From positions 3,134,001 to 3,198,000 of the forward strand of contig JAXRKN010000044.1 of NCBI GenBank assembly GCA_038502055.1: 64,000 bases of DNA. The letters are read 5' to 3'. The notes beneath the pieces are model-generated. The model saw only the letters and a list, made by a program, of their open reading frames with translations, did not search any database and was not told the DNA's origin. Every line of letters begins with the position of its first letter. The stretch's first letter is position 1. The position numbers and the translations under genes were made by a program. Positions 49,001 to 61,700 of the stretch are shown one piece after another. Source of the stretch: Tanytarsus gracilentus. Its lineage: Eukaryota; Arthropoda; Insecta; Diptera; Chironomidae.

Positions 49001-51749
49001 ATTATATGACGGTGATTCCATTTACTTCCAAAATTGATTATGTTTGCTCTATAATTTTCTTACGATCAAAAAGGCTTTTTCAGATGCTTTCAATCAATCG
49101 AGAGAGGTAAAATCGTGATTTTGTTAGCTGGTAATTAAAGCAAACATTTGCTTGGGACCGACCTGAAGAAGGTATTATAGACACTTTAAGTGATCACTTG
49201 AAAGTGAAGAGTAAAAACAGAAACATTCAAGCCCCCATGAAAAATTGGAACATGCTTGGCTTAGGGTTGAAAGCTCTCAACATAATAACAATGATTATTC
49301 CCAGTGAAAAAGTTGATGAGATTTTAAAAAAGTTAAATTTAAAACCAAAATTTAAATTATTTAAAAACTTCTTGCCATAAAATTAAATTTTAAGCCAGAT
49401 TTTTTTTAAAAACTTCTTGCTATAAAATCAAATTTAAAGCGAGAATTTTCTTTAATTTTTCTTACTGGGAGTCATGATGAAGCACATTTTATTAATTCAG
49501 TCGAGATTCTTTGTCTCGTTTATTTTCCGATAGCGAAAATTCTTTTCGTATCAATCGTCGGGCATCCCTCAAATCACGAACCGTATGCTTACCTAAGATA
49601 ATTATTATTTTCAAGAACGAGTCCATTAATGAAATTAGCTCTTTTATATTTCTCTACCAGATTCAACTGATAACGGCTTGCTGTTTGGTACTTCAAGTTT
49701 AATCCCTGAATTTCGCTTAGTCACCTTCGAGTGCGGAAAAGGTTCTGACATAAAGAGCAAGAAGGAGATCATTGAATTATCTCAAATAATGATGGCTTTT
49801 ATGAAAAAGAAGAAATGGAAAATCTAAAAGATCTGTCTCTCAGTTTCGCCTCTCTTTGATCATAGACATTCATCTACTTAATCTATTTAAATACTCAGAA
49901 ATCAATTAGAGGGAAGGTCGAGAGCATTGTGTCGAATTATGACAAGAGTTTTGTTACAGAAAAATGTTTAGATTTTATCATTTTTCTTTCTCTCTTGATG
50001 TGTTATGAGAAACTCACCTGATCTCTCCTCTTTTTGTGCCTTTTTGAGTTCAATAAAAAGCAAAAATTATTAAATAGAATTAGCGGCGAATGCACAATGA
50101 AAATCAGGTGGAAATCAGTTGAGAGAATCTTGACATTTGTTTTATTTAAAAGTCTCTCAAGGTTCATAGTTTTGTGAACTGGTTGCTGAGTTTTGCTGAC
50201 TGAACTTAGTAAACTATTTTTTGACTGTAATTTTATTTTGATTAAAAGTGCAAAGAATTAAGAAAGTTTAAAATGGTAAAATTAAACGTTTATTTTTAGT
50301 ATTTAAACTTTAATCCTTCGATTTAAAAATGAACCCAAGATTAAAAAAATTAAATCTTAGGTTTAATAATTAAATCATAGATTTAAATTTAAATCCAACA
50401 CTTTTTTATCGAACTCTATTTAAATTTTTAATTTACGCCACGTGATTTAAAAAATAATTTTGTCTTGTTTTCTTTTTGAGATGAAAAATATGAAAAATCG
50501 GAGAAAAATGCCAAGAAAACAAGAGAACACCCCTTTTATTCACTTTGGCATCGACGTACATGAAATTTTTAGTGTAAACATAATTTTCTTCATCGTCTTC
50601 ACAAAATAAACACAGCGAGAGAAAATTGAACGCTCGTCTCGTGTTTCAATTTCAAGATCGATTTCCATTCTTGATGCCGTGTGCCTGGTGCGGTGTGTGG
50701 CGTTTTTCATGTTTTGCTTAAAATTTGACGTGAATACGCATTTCTAATTTCTCTTGCTCGTGAAAAGGCAAAATATACAGCTCTAAATTATATTATCGTC
50801 ATCATCGTTCAAAAATGTATTATGTTCCTCTCGAAATGTCATATATGCAGCATACGCTGGTGAGGCAAATAATAATAAACTCTCGATATTTATTTGGGGA
50901 ATATTGCAAGTCATTTTCACAGAGCAGAAATGAAAATGCAGCGACTTGTCAAAACTAACTGCTTTAGAGACACTCTGAAGTGCTTCATGGTTCGGTATTG
51001 AAAATTGATATGACAAAAAATTAAATTTGCTCTTCTTTCTATCACCTGGAAAAAAGTTGAAAATATCCGTTAAAAAATCTAAAAATTGCTTGCAAGTTTA
51101 AGACTAATATAGTTCGTGAAAGATTAGTGGCACGACATTTGTACTCGATAACTCATTTTCTAGTAAATTTACTGTGTCGACAAATAAATCCATCACTATA
51201 AAAAAGAGATGCATTCCACTTAACATTTAACATTTTCATTCTATAAATAAAAATCCATTTAGAGACTGACGGAAGAGAAATTAAATTTTTCAGTTGCTCA
51301 TGACTTTTATTTCATTATGTCGAAGAGCGCCACAGACACTTTGTGTGTGTGTTGGGAACTTCTGAAGACTTTTTTGTTTTGCTCCGATGTCAACATTTTG
51401 TTTATTTATTTAATTTTATTTATAAACTTGGAAAACATTTAGAAACCAAAATTATCTCAACAAACAGTTCATAATTTTGTGATTTATGAGATTTTGATAA
51501 AAAAATGATATTCTGGAAATTTTGTTTGCGTGAAAATTTAAATCTACAATCGTAAATTATTTTTCAAGATTCTGAAATTATCGAACGGCTTGTAAATTCA
51601 CGCATTTGAGGAGATAAATCTTGAAAAGTGACTTAGGGTGAAGTTAGGGTAAATTCGTATTTAATTATTAATTTAAAACTTTAATAATGTGTTTAAGAGT
51701 TATGAATAATTTAACAAAAATGTTTCAAAACCCACACGTGGGTGTTGCC
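46099..51749. other. Gene-free AT-rich region
   Basis: No coding exons, tRNA or rRNA were recognised on either strand. A short imperfect duplication (aaaacttcttgc-ataaaat, about 49363 and 49413) is visible. The sequence could be intergenic or intronic to a gene outside the window. Confidence 0.55.
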
Positions 51750-51778
51750 GTGTAACCCACTTGTAACAGATCAGTATT

Positions 51779-51933
51779 GGCTTCCCCTTATGGCTTCCCC
51801 TGCTGGCCTCCCTTTTGGCTTCCCAAAAATGGCTTCCCGAAACTGGCTTCCCAAATTGCCTTTCCAAGAATGGCTTCCCATGAATGGTATCCCAAAATGG
51901 CTTCCCAAAATTGCTACCCAAAATTGATTGCCA
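51779..51933. repeat. Degenerate GGCTTCCC repeat
   Basis: TGGCTTCCCAAAA-like words recur about ten times at 15-20-bp spacing with drift. Confidence 0.8.
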
Positions 51934-51945
51934 ATGTGTTTCGAC

Positions 51946-52195
51946 TGTGTTTCATTTTCTATTGTGTTTCATTTTTCATTGTGTTCCATTTTCCATTGTT
52001 TTCATTTTCCATTGTTTTCATTTTCCACTATGTTCCATTATCCATTGTGTTCCATTTTCCATTGTGTTCCATTTTCCATTGTGTTCCATTTTCCATTTGT
52101 TTCATTTTCCATTGTGTTCCATTTTCCATTGCGTTCCGTTGTCAACCCTGTTCCAGTTTCCACGGTGTTTCATTTTCCACAGTGTTCCATTTTCA
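51946..52195. repeat. 17-bp tandem satellite (GTGTTCCATTTTCCATT)
   Basis: About 14 copies, the middle ones nearly perfect. A 17-bp unit without stops in any frame explains why all three forward frames are open here. Confidence 0.9.
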
Positions 52196-52200
52196 GATCC

Positions 52201-52560
52201 ATGCCAATCGATTCCTGGTCCAATTACGAGTTCAATGAGGTACATGAAGCCATACTTCTAAAAAATGGACATTAGTGGCATTCCTTGGACACTCCTGGCC
52301 GGCCGTGACGGTCATTCTTCAAAATCATCAATGCCAATCAATTCCTGATGCAATTACGAGTTCAACGAGGTACATGAAGCCATACTTTTAAAAAATGGAC
52401 ATTAGGGGCACTACTGGCAGGCCGTGATGGACATTGGTGGCACTCTTGGATGGCCATGATAGACATTCCTCAAATATCATCAATGCCTTTCGATTCCTGA
52501 TACAAATACGAGTTCAACGACATACATGAAGCCATATAACAGGAAATTTGTATGAAAAAT
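52201..52560. repeat. Three diverged 129-150-bp repeat units
   Basis: Each unit begins with ATGCC-(a/t)-(a/t)TC-(g/a)ATTCCTG. It continues with TACGAGTTCAA(T/C)GA and TACATGAAGCCATA, then a stretch ending in GGACATT. Starts are near 52201, 52330 and 52480. Confidence 0.82.
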
Positions 52561-52699
52561 GGCATTTAGGGCTGTCCATGGCACGACCTGTGGTCATGAC
52601 CCTCATAATTCCTAAAATGGCCGAATCTAAATTCATAGACCTACCATTTGGCGAAAACTAGAAGTCTCTAGCTATCTCAGGAGCCGAGATCTCGAAGGA

Positions 52700-52741
<42 letters not shown>

Positions 52742-52747
52742 GGACGG
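52700..52747. repeat. (GACA)n microsatellite
   Basis: About eleven GACA/GACG units close to the right inverted end of the composite element. Confidence 0.9.
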
Positions 52748-52789
52748 AAATAGGCGCATATAAGTGTTACACCACTTCGTGGGTTACAC

Positions 52790-55700
52790 TAAAAAAATCA
52801 ATATGATTAAGAATGTTTCAATGGTAATTAAGATTCTTTACATTTTTTCAATGGTTAAAAATATTTTTTTATAACCTTAAAAAAACGTTTTAACACCCCA
52901 CAATTTTTAGCCTTTTCAAGCTCTTTAAATTCAGCTCATAAACAAGATTTTAAAAATTCACATTTAAAACAGTTTCAGAAATCATTTCTCAATTATCGAC
53001 TCTCGTTTCGTATACAAAAACTGCATTAATTTCTCGAGTGAAAATTTTTATTACAAAAATCAATTTTGAATTTTTTGATTTGTGGAAGATGAAATGTTGA
53101 ATTATGCCACATCGTCTGTTAACTGTTGAATGATAGCAAAATGGAATCTGTTAATTTAAAAAAGAGAGAAAAAAATGTGTTCAAGTGCCTTTCAACTTTT
53201 CACTCAACGCTGCTGTCAAATGTTTCTCACAGTAAATTCGGAAGCAAGAAACAACGTCAATGTGCAGGTGACGAATTAAAAAGCATGTTCAGCTATTAAG
53301 TGACACATCATTGATCTCATTATGACAATCATTGTGACCATTCCATTTAAGATGCGGCATGTGCAGGTGTAATATAATCAAGTAATTACGAATCGACCTC
53401 ACATCGAACGACCTCAAATCGGCTTAACAAAAAGCAACATAATAAAGAGATGAAATCGATAAGGTTTTAGAAAAAGGATTAATCATTTGAGTGTGCGGAA
53501 CAAAAGACGAACAATTATTTAATAATTTGCACCATACGACGATAATCTCATTTGAAAACACACTTTTGTGTGCACACTGCGTGCCCTGCAGCAGAAAAAT
53601 AATTCTTCGAACGACGTTATCATGTTCGATAATAAATTATTTAAGTCTCAATAATGTCGCGTGCGTGTATCATCGTGTGCACAATGAGAATGACTTTATT
53701 AGGGAGGCGTCAGAAGTTCATAAAATAATTTTTATTTTTTTCTCTCACTCAGCCCCTAAAGCGGAAAATTAAACCATGGCAAATTGCTGTTGACAATCAA
53801 CAAAAAAGTGTTGTACATGTCTTACGGATTTCAATTGGTAATTTTTTAAAATTTATAGCTTGATTTTTTAAAAAATTTTACCGGTTTTTAACTTAAAAAT
53901 TTTTAAGAGAAGATTTAAAAAAATTTAACGGATTTTAATTTATAAATTTCTAAAAGAAGATTTTAAAATTTTGAAACATCTCAAAATGTTCATTAATTTT
54001 ATTTTCCAATTTTAAGTTCTCAGAATTCACCAAAGAGAATTTTTTTCTGTCCCTTTAAACTTTTCTAATTTTTCATTTCTATTTACAATGCAATTGTTTA
54101 CAATTTTGACTGTGAAACGACAACAAAGGCAGTGAATTCTTTGATTATGTTTGATCGTTCACTGCCGCTTCAAATCACGTGTCACACTATTCCGACCCGA
54201 TACAGTGGTTTTTCAATTTTTATTTTCTCCCATTGCACGTGCCGAACATTTTGAAAGTCATTCGTTATGGTGCACATGTGCTCATCTCAATTCAACAACT
54301 TGCACTCGGCGGAGCAATAATTACCCTGAGGAGTCAATGAATACGAGATTAAAAGTTGACTCTCGAGAGAGTTAAAGAAGCTAATTTTTAATGGCAATTT
54401 TGGACGAATTGCGGTGGGAAAAATATTTAATTTTGGAATTCTTTAAAAAAGAAATTAAATCACAGAAAATTTCTGATCTTCATTCAGCAGATGGTTGAAA
54501 ACTTTTGTTCTTGCCCAAATAATAAATTCATTTTCATTTATCGACAAAATTGTGCAATAAAAAATTTCTTATTCAAAATCAACAAGAGAGAAAAATGCAA
54601 AATAATATTTTGAATACAAATCACTTGAAAAAGCATTTAAATAAAAATGCCAAGGGGACAAAATAACCTTAAGTCCTTTCTGCATTAGCACCCTCATCGA
54701 AAAAAATATTTTTTTTTCAATTGCGATGCAAATTCCATTTGAGTGGAAACAAAAATAAATCGACAGGAGTCCGAATGAGCCGAGAAATTTAATAATCATC
54801 ATGAGAATGGAGAAAAATCTTTACTTCTTTGCACGTAATTAAATGATTTGATTATGCAACGGATAATTTGATTTGAGAGACTCGCATTGATGTTTGAGAT
54901 TAGAGGGAATGAAAATTTAATGCATGATGAAAAGAATGCAAGCAGAAAATTTTTAAATCCTTCAATAAATTCTCGTAAAAATTACTCAAACTCGCAAAAT
55001 ATTTACATTACCTCAATTTAATTAAAACGACGGACGATGTCAAGTGGATTTCACTTGCTTGCATAGTGAAGTAGAAAAAGTGCCCAAAGGAAGTCAACTT
55101 AATGCGGGTACACGATAACGGGCGGTGACTACGAGCAAAGAAAAAACGCCAAGCGAAGATGTTGAAGAAGGGAAAAAAATTCAAATTAAGTTGCGCTCAC
55201 CGGACTTTAGAGATAAAGACTTTAGATTGAAATAATTAAGAGTCGACAGACTCAACCAGCATAAAAAAATGTCCAAAGCCGTGGCCAGGGAGCTCAAGTG
55301 AAACAAAACGGAAATGTTTTAGTTAAGAAAACACGGTGTCTGTTTAAAGACTCTCGGGTGCTATGCGCGTCTTTAAGAAAACAAACGAAAGTAATTTGAA
55401 ATGAAAATATTTCACTCTGTCTTGAGTGACAGCGGAGTTTAGCGTGAAAAATTCAGTTTTTTTTCGCTGGTTAGTCGAGTGTAAAATAAAAACCTCAGCT
55501 GTTTTATTATGAAGGTGGGAGATTTTTTTTCAACACTTCCAACCCTTCCCACATTAGCTTGCCGGCATGTGGCTTGTAATAATAATTTTTTAAACAAGGA
55601 TGACCGGAAATTAAAAAAGGTAAAAATCACGCACGTGAATGTTTTTGTTGGTGTGTTATGTAATTTTGTTATCAGATAGGTTGGGAAGGTCATCAGACAT

Positions 55701-58700
55701 TATTTTAAGAGAGAAATTTATTTTTAAAAGTTCCAGGAAAAGTTGTGAGAATTTTTAAAACCACGTTTTTTTTACAGAACGTTGTGGAAAAATTTGCATA
55801 AAATTTGAATTCCCAATTTGAGTTCAAATTAAAAATTTTAACCTCTTTCAAAAATTTTAAAAAAAATTTATACGTTAGAAAATTTATTTTAATGCATTCA
55901 ATTCCTATTTTAAGCAACATAACTTTTTCTTATCCTCCAGCGTCATGCACAAATATTTCGAATGGAAATCATTAATATCGGAGATGATTTAGTACAATTG
56001 CATAGTGATCAAAAGGAAGCAATTTACAATCGTTTTTTATTTTTCACATCATCATATTTTATTTCGCATACAGTGAGAAAATCTTTTGTTTAGCTGCTGC
56101 TTGTAATTTTTTATACACACACAAAACTCGCATGATTCATAGCTCGAGAAAATTATGATAAATTGACAAGAAATGACAATACATATTTTGTTGTGAATGT
56201 AGAGCGATTTTTTCTGCCTGTCTCATTCACAGCACTTAGCATTCATTTTAAGGATGAATCTCAGTCACTTCACTAATGGATTCAAATCATTCGGAAAGAT
56301 TCGCAAAAAAATCCCAAAATTGACTTTAAAATTTAACTTTTGACTACAAATAATTGAAAATTGGTTACAATTTTGGCTTCCAGCGGGAAAGACACGTGTC
56401 GAGGGCGGCAACACAAAAAATGAACACAACTCACCCGATAATAGACCACATTGAAAGTGCGACACGTGGCGATCTGAAAGGGATGGCACTGAAAATATTG
56501 ACTGCAAACATATTCAATGAAATTTATTGCGAAAATATTTTGAGAAAATTTTCGTAACACAGGAAACTTTCACTATGGGACATGCGGCGAACTACCGACT
56601 TTTTTACATGTTGTCATTTTACATACCCATCCCATATCATGTTCGTGCAGCAGTCAACAGGAAATTATAAAATAATTACAAATGCTTTTTTTCATGTGCG
56701 AACAAGCGACACAAAAGAAATCAAACGTCAATTTTTAAATGGAAGTTGAACACGATTTTATTTTAATGTCCTTGCGTATGCATCATTAAATGAGACAATT
56801 AGTGTGTGGCAATTAGAGGAGAAACATAATTTTATACGCAGCATAAAAAAATTTAATAAATTTCTAGAAAATTAAATTTTACTTCATGTTTTTCTCCATA
56901 AATTTTGTTCAAGTTTTCTCTTCCAAAATCTTGAAAGGCAAATGCCATAATGAAAATAAATTCAATTTACCAATTACTCAACGAAAATGGATTCTTTCAT
57001 TTCGTTTCCTCTGTTTGAAAGATTTGAAAAAAGTTTTTGTCTCGATACCGCGTTTCGTTCCTTTTTCGGCAACATCAGAGAGCGAAAGATAGGAAACAAA
57101 ATATAAATAATTTAATTCCTCGAAATTAAAGGTTTTTCTCTTGCTCCGAGGCGAACGAAGATGTTTATTCAGAAGCATTTCGGCGTTTATGAGTGGGTGC
57201 GGGGAGTGAATGAGAGAAATCTTAGTTTTATCACGTTTGCGTCTTAAGACCGAAACTAAGACTCAGATCAAACACAGCAACATCACGAAAAATTCAAAAG
57301 TCTTTGAAAATAATAAAAGTGTTATTTTCGCATCCCTTTCCAATGTCTTTCAGGGGTGTCGTTAGAAGAAAAAACTACCCTCTGTATGGCAATAATGAAA
57401 TCACTTAAATCTTAATAAACATCATAATGCTTTTAGTGAGAGAGAAAAAATGCATCATTTTCAATTGAAGCTCGAGCAACTGAGTGGTGTTGATTTTTCC
57501 CCTCTGCCACTCTTTTATTTGGCCGCAGGGTGATGTGTGTGAGCGCGGGGGTGAATTCTATAAAAGTATCACAAGTAGCATTGCCCTTTTTCAGCATTTT
57601 TGAATATTTTTGTGTGTGTGTGTATATTCGGAAGAGAGACAACAACAAATTAGTAATTCGAGACGAATTTATTATTGCAAAACATGTAAAGCAAACAAAC
57701 ATTTAGAGATGAGTTTCAGGAACTGATGATCAGCAGTAAATTTGAAACCAAGGAAATGGTTTTGAGCTTTGTTGTTAAATTATGCCAGCACTCAATCCTT
57801 TGCTTTAAATAATGACATTTTATTTTAGATGCTGGAAATTTAATTAACAAAATTTGTTTACATTTTATCGAGGGGTGTAAAAATATGTCGAAAATATTTT
57901 AAATCAATTTTATTTAAATTTATCTTTTTTAATAAAGATTTACAAAATTGAATTTAATTCATTTTTCCATTTATTCGTAAAAAAATTTTTCTCTCTCAAA
58001 AAAAAATTTATTCAAAAATGCAATAAAATCTAAATAACAATAAAACCATAAATTTATCGGACGCACAACGGCAATTTGATAAATGATCGCAAATCGTCAC
58101 ACAAACGCACGATAGGAAGGAAGCATTGAAGTTTTTCCAATTCTATTGCGGAAAGAAGATTTTCAAGATGAAATCAACGAGGGAAGAAAACTATAAAAGA
58201 TTTGTGTCTTGCACATCCGGACATATCGTGTGTGCGTCATTCAAATCTGGACAATGGCAAAATGATTTTTATTCAATTGAATAATTTCTTTCCGTTTACG
58301 TGCGGAGGGTCGATATGGCAATTGAAGTTGATGAATTTTATTGCTTTTTTCAATTCCACAGCGCACGAGGTTGAAATGACCCGAACATTACAGATTAGGG
58401 AAGAATTCATGGAATGTCTCTTGACTCATGCCACCAATGTCATAACAAAAATTCGGCGTCGCCACGTTATCTCTTTGAACCTATGTCTTCGAGAGACTTT
58501 CGGCGTGTCATGGTGGAGCACGAATAAATTTATAAGAAGAGAAAAAATTCTTTTCGATGACACGATGCGGAGCAAGCGAGCAAAATGAAAGAAAATAAGC
58601 TCGTAAATTAAAATTTATTTCGAAATCCCGATGAAAATTTAGAATCCACGCGATAACGATAATGTGGTCATTAATTTTTTATATACGATATGGCAGCGAT

Positions 58701-61700
58701 GGAAAAGAGTCGTTTGGATTCTAGATTAAAGGCTTAGTAAAATATTTCGTTGATTTGATTTTCTATGATCTGTTTTGCGATTTCACCAAAAAAATGCTAA
58801 TTTAAAATATTCTTTTTTGGCATTGAGAATTTATGAGTTGTTAAAATAAATTTTTAAAAATGGAAACGACAAAAATTTTGTCACTTTAATTTATTTAGGA
58901 ATTTGACAAGATTTATTCGATAAGAAAAATATTCTAAAAATTGCGCTTTAATCATCTCGTCCACAATAATTTCCGTCAATTCTTCAAGTTTATGTTCATG
59001 TCCATTATCATTATTTAATAGAATAAAAAAATCAATATTCACAATTTTTTTATGGGGACTCGTATGAGTGTCATAAAAATTACATTAGTGTCTCTTTTTG
59101 TGATGTGAGACAAATGCAGTAAAATATACCTTTGACAAATCTTCAAGATGCGCAACGCAAGATGTTCGAAATAGGATTAAGGAACTCCATAGGATGATCG
59201 TGTGAAATGTCTTTATTCTCGTATAAAGAGAGATTTTGCATCATGATGCAAAAAGACGACTACAAAGAGATACCGATAAAGATGAAAGCGGAAAAATGCA
59301 AACAATTGGAGTTGCCGCAAAAAAAAGAGAGAAAATAAATAAAAAGAAAGAAAGAATGGCTGAGGGACACACCTACCGAAAAAACGCCTATGGATCAATG
59401 TCTATTCAATGTATTGTCCAAATGCTCTTTAAATTACCTTTTTGTAAATTAATCTGAATTCAAGGGACTGAATTTAATAAAAATTGGTCAAAATAAATAA
59501 ATTTTTTTTAAAAAATTAATTTATTTACTTCTGATAATTTTTTTGACCACCAAAAATATTTTTCCGCACCTGAGACAATTTACCAAAAGGTATTTCCGAC
59601 TAACCATCATGTAATACTAATGTTGTCGACTGAGAGAAAATAAAGTTTACTTTGTTAAAAAAAATAAATTAATAAAAAAAAAGTTTACTTTGATTACTAA
59701 CGACTTTGTACATGTAGGCTGGAAAAATTGCAAACATGACATAAAAACAAACAACAGCACATCACAGTTGAACTTAATCCAGCATAGAGCGGTAATCATG
59801 ATAATGTGCAATGTAATCAACTAATAACTGCAACCCTCCCACCCTCTCTTAGACTCATAATTTTTTGGCTTACCACATGCTCACATTCGAAATCCGTCTA
59901 TGTAAATCGAGTGAAAATTTCCAACAGCGACACTACCGATATGAAGAAATCTGCAAAAGCCAGAAATGATCATGCACAAAAAGTGAACACACACACATGA
60001 AATCTCATAAATATCAATCAATTTTGATTATAGTCAAACACCCCTGCCGGGTCTCTCTCGGTGAGTGTCATGGGTAGTGCAAAGAAGGGAGAAATGCTTT
60101 TCTAGGGAGCGTCATAGCACATTGATGTTGAAACATGACGCAAATGTTTTTATTGTTTTATCAAAATCAATTTTTTTTTCTCTTCCCTTCGGAACTGTCT
60201 GCCAGTGCGATGCGAACAAGGAAACATTTTAAAACCCCTGCAATGTAGATCTCAAAATAAAGGAGGGTGATACATGTGAGGTACCCACAACACTCACTCA
60301 ATGAATCTAAAACAGTCACAACTCCCTGTACGCTTCATGCTTTCCTGACCATATGGTGGCAAAAAATTGAATATTCAAGTGATGCTTTTTATATTGTCGA
60401 ACATATATAGGATTCGAAAATCATTTCACATATCATGAGCCAATCATTAAATTAAAACCTGGAGCGTAATATTCATAATGCACTTTCATGTCAATCTTTT
60501 GAGTTTGCAATTTTACTTGAAATTTTGTGTGCATGAAAGAGATTTTTTGGTGTGATTTGTTTGAAAATTGAGACTATTCAGAATAATTTTTAAGTGGATT
60601 GAAAAATTAAAAAAAAACGTTAGAATTTTCAAAGTTTTAACCTTAATAAAGGATTTGAGTTAATTAAATTTTTCTCAATTATTAAAAAAATCCGTTAACA
60701 TTTGAATTTTTAAATTCTGTTAAAAACTTCTTAACTTCCTTTTATTTAAAAAATCCATGTCTAAAGATTAAATTCAATCTCTCCAATGGACAACCCCCAT
60801 TTTTTAGTTCGTGCGTCATGCTGTTATGTTAAGTACAAAGCAGATGAGCTAGAGCTGTTAATGATGATATCAATTATGGTCTACAAGAAAAGTGGTTTTT
60901 CATATTAGATAAATTCCACTTTAGTTCTTTTTATAACTTTTACATCTCTATTAAAGTTGTTTTTCGTCAAGAACTTTAAAAAAACATGTATGCACACCAG
61001 AAATGCCCTTTTTATGGCCATGAACAGTTTTTATCTTGGAAATAAAAAAAATTCTTTTCTGCCTCGCCTTTAAAATAATTCCAACAACAGATGGTTTTAT
61101 TAGAACAGTACGCATAATTTTATGTCGATGAATATTCATAAAAATTCATTTCAAATTTGATGCACAACTCAATTGATCTAATGCACGCAAAATATTTTCA
61201 ATGAATTTCATTAATAAATTTGAGAGAAATTTAAATTATTGTGATTAGAGCATTGAATTATGAATTGAGATTTAATGCTAAAAAGCTATGTGCTGCTGAA
61301 TTTTTGATATGAAATTATCGAAGCAATTTTGCCGTCTCTATAGAAAGTCTCGCAAGACTCGCTTTAATAAAGGTTTAAATTTATTAAGAAGTTCCGATGA
61401 AAATGAGAGGCTGTACTTCAATAAACTTTATTATTGCCATTGTAGTAAATTATTTTTTTCCTCAATCAAACGCCATTTAAAAGCTGAATTTATGGGATTG
61501 AGCTCCATAAAAATCCAGTTTTGTTGGTGAATATTCGCAGCAACTTTCTCATGAATCAAGATTAAAAAAAGCTTCTCTCTCCCTCTTTCGTTATGATATC
61601 TTGCGCCAATAATCCTTAAAATTATTGCATCTCGCGCTGCAGTTAGTTTCGTAAGCTATATGAGACCTTTCATAAATTTTCGTGGATTATTAATTTAAGA

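Larger units (their letters stand above)
51750..52789. mobile_element. 1.04-kb composite repeat element with 11-bp inverted ends
   Basis: The left end GTGTAACCCAC (51750-51760) is the exact reverse complement of the right end GTGGGTTACAC (52779-52789). Between them are four kinds of repeat in order: GGCTTCCC-type, a 17-bp satellite, three 129-150-bp units and a GACA microsatellite. No coding sequence was found that I would accept. No target duplication is visible, so the exact limits and the transposon class are uncertain. Confidence 0.55.

Noticed and set aside
51946..52195. CRISPR-like regular repeats
   Set aside because: The 17-bp units are directly abutting with no unique spacers, and the genome is eukaryotic. 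It is a satellite.
51777..52275. Three overlapping forward open frames of 115-153 aa
   Set aside because: All three frames are open because the 17-bp satellite unit has no stops in any frame. The translations are just cyclic Phe/Ser/Cys/Val repeats.
58202..58588. 128-aa open frame (+) in the gene-poor region
   Set aside because: It is the longest there, but it has a non-ATG start, no recognisable domain, no splice context and no nearby poly(A) signal. Chance is likely.
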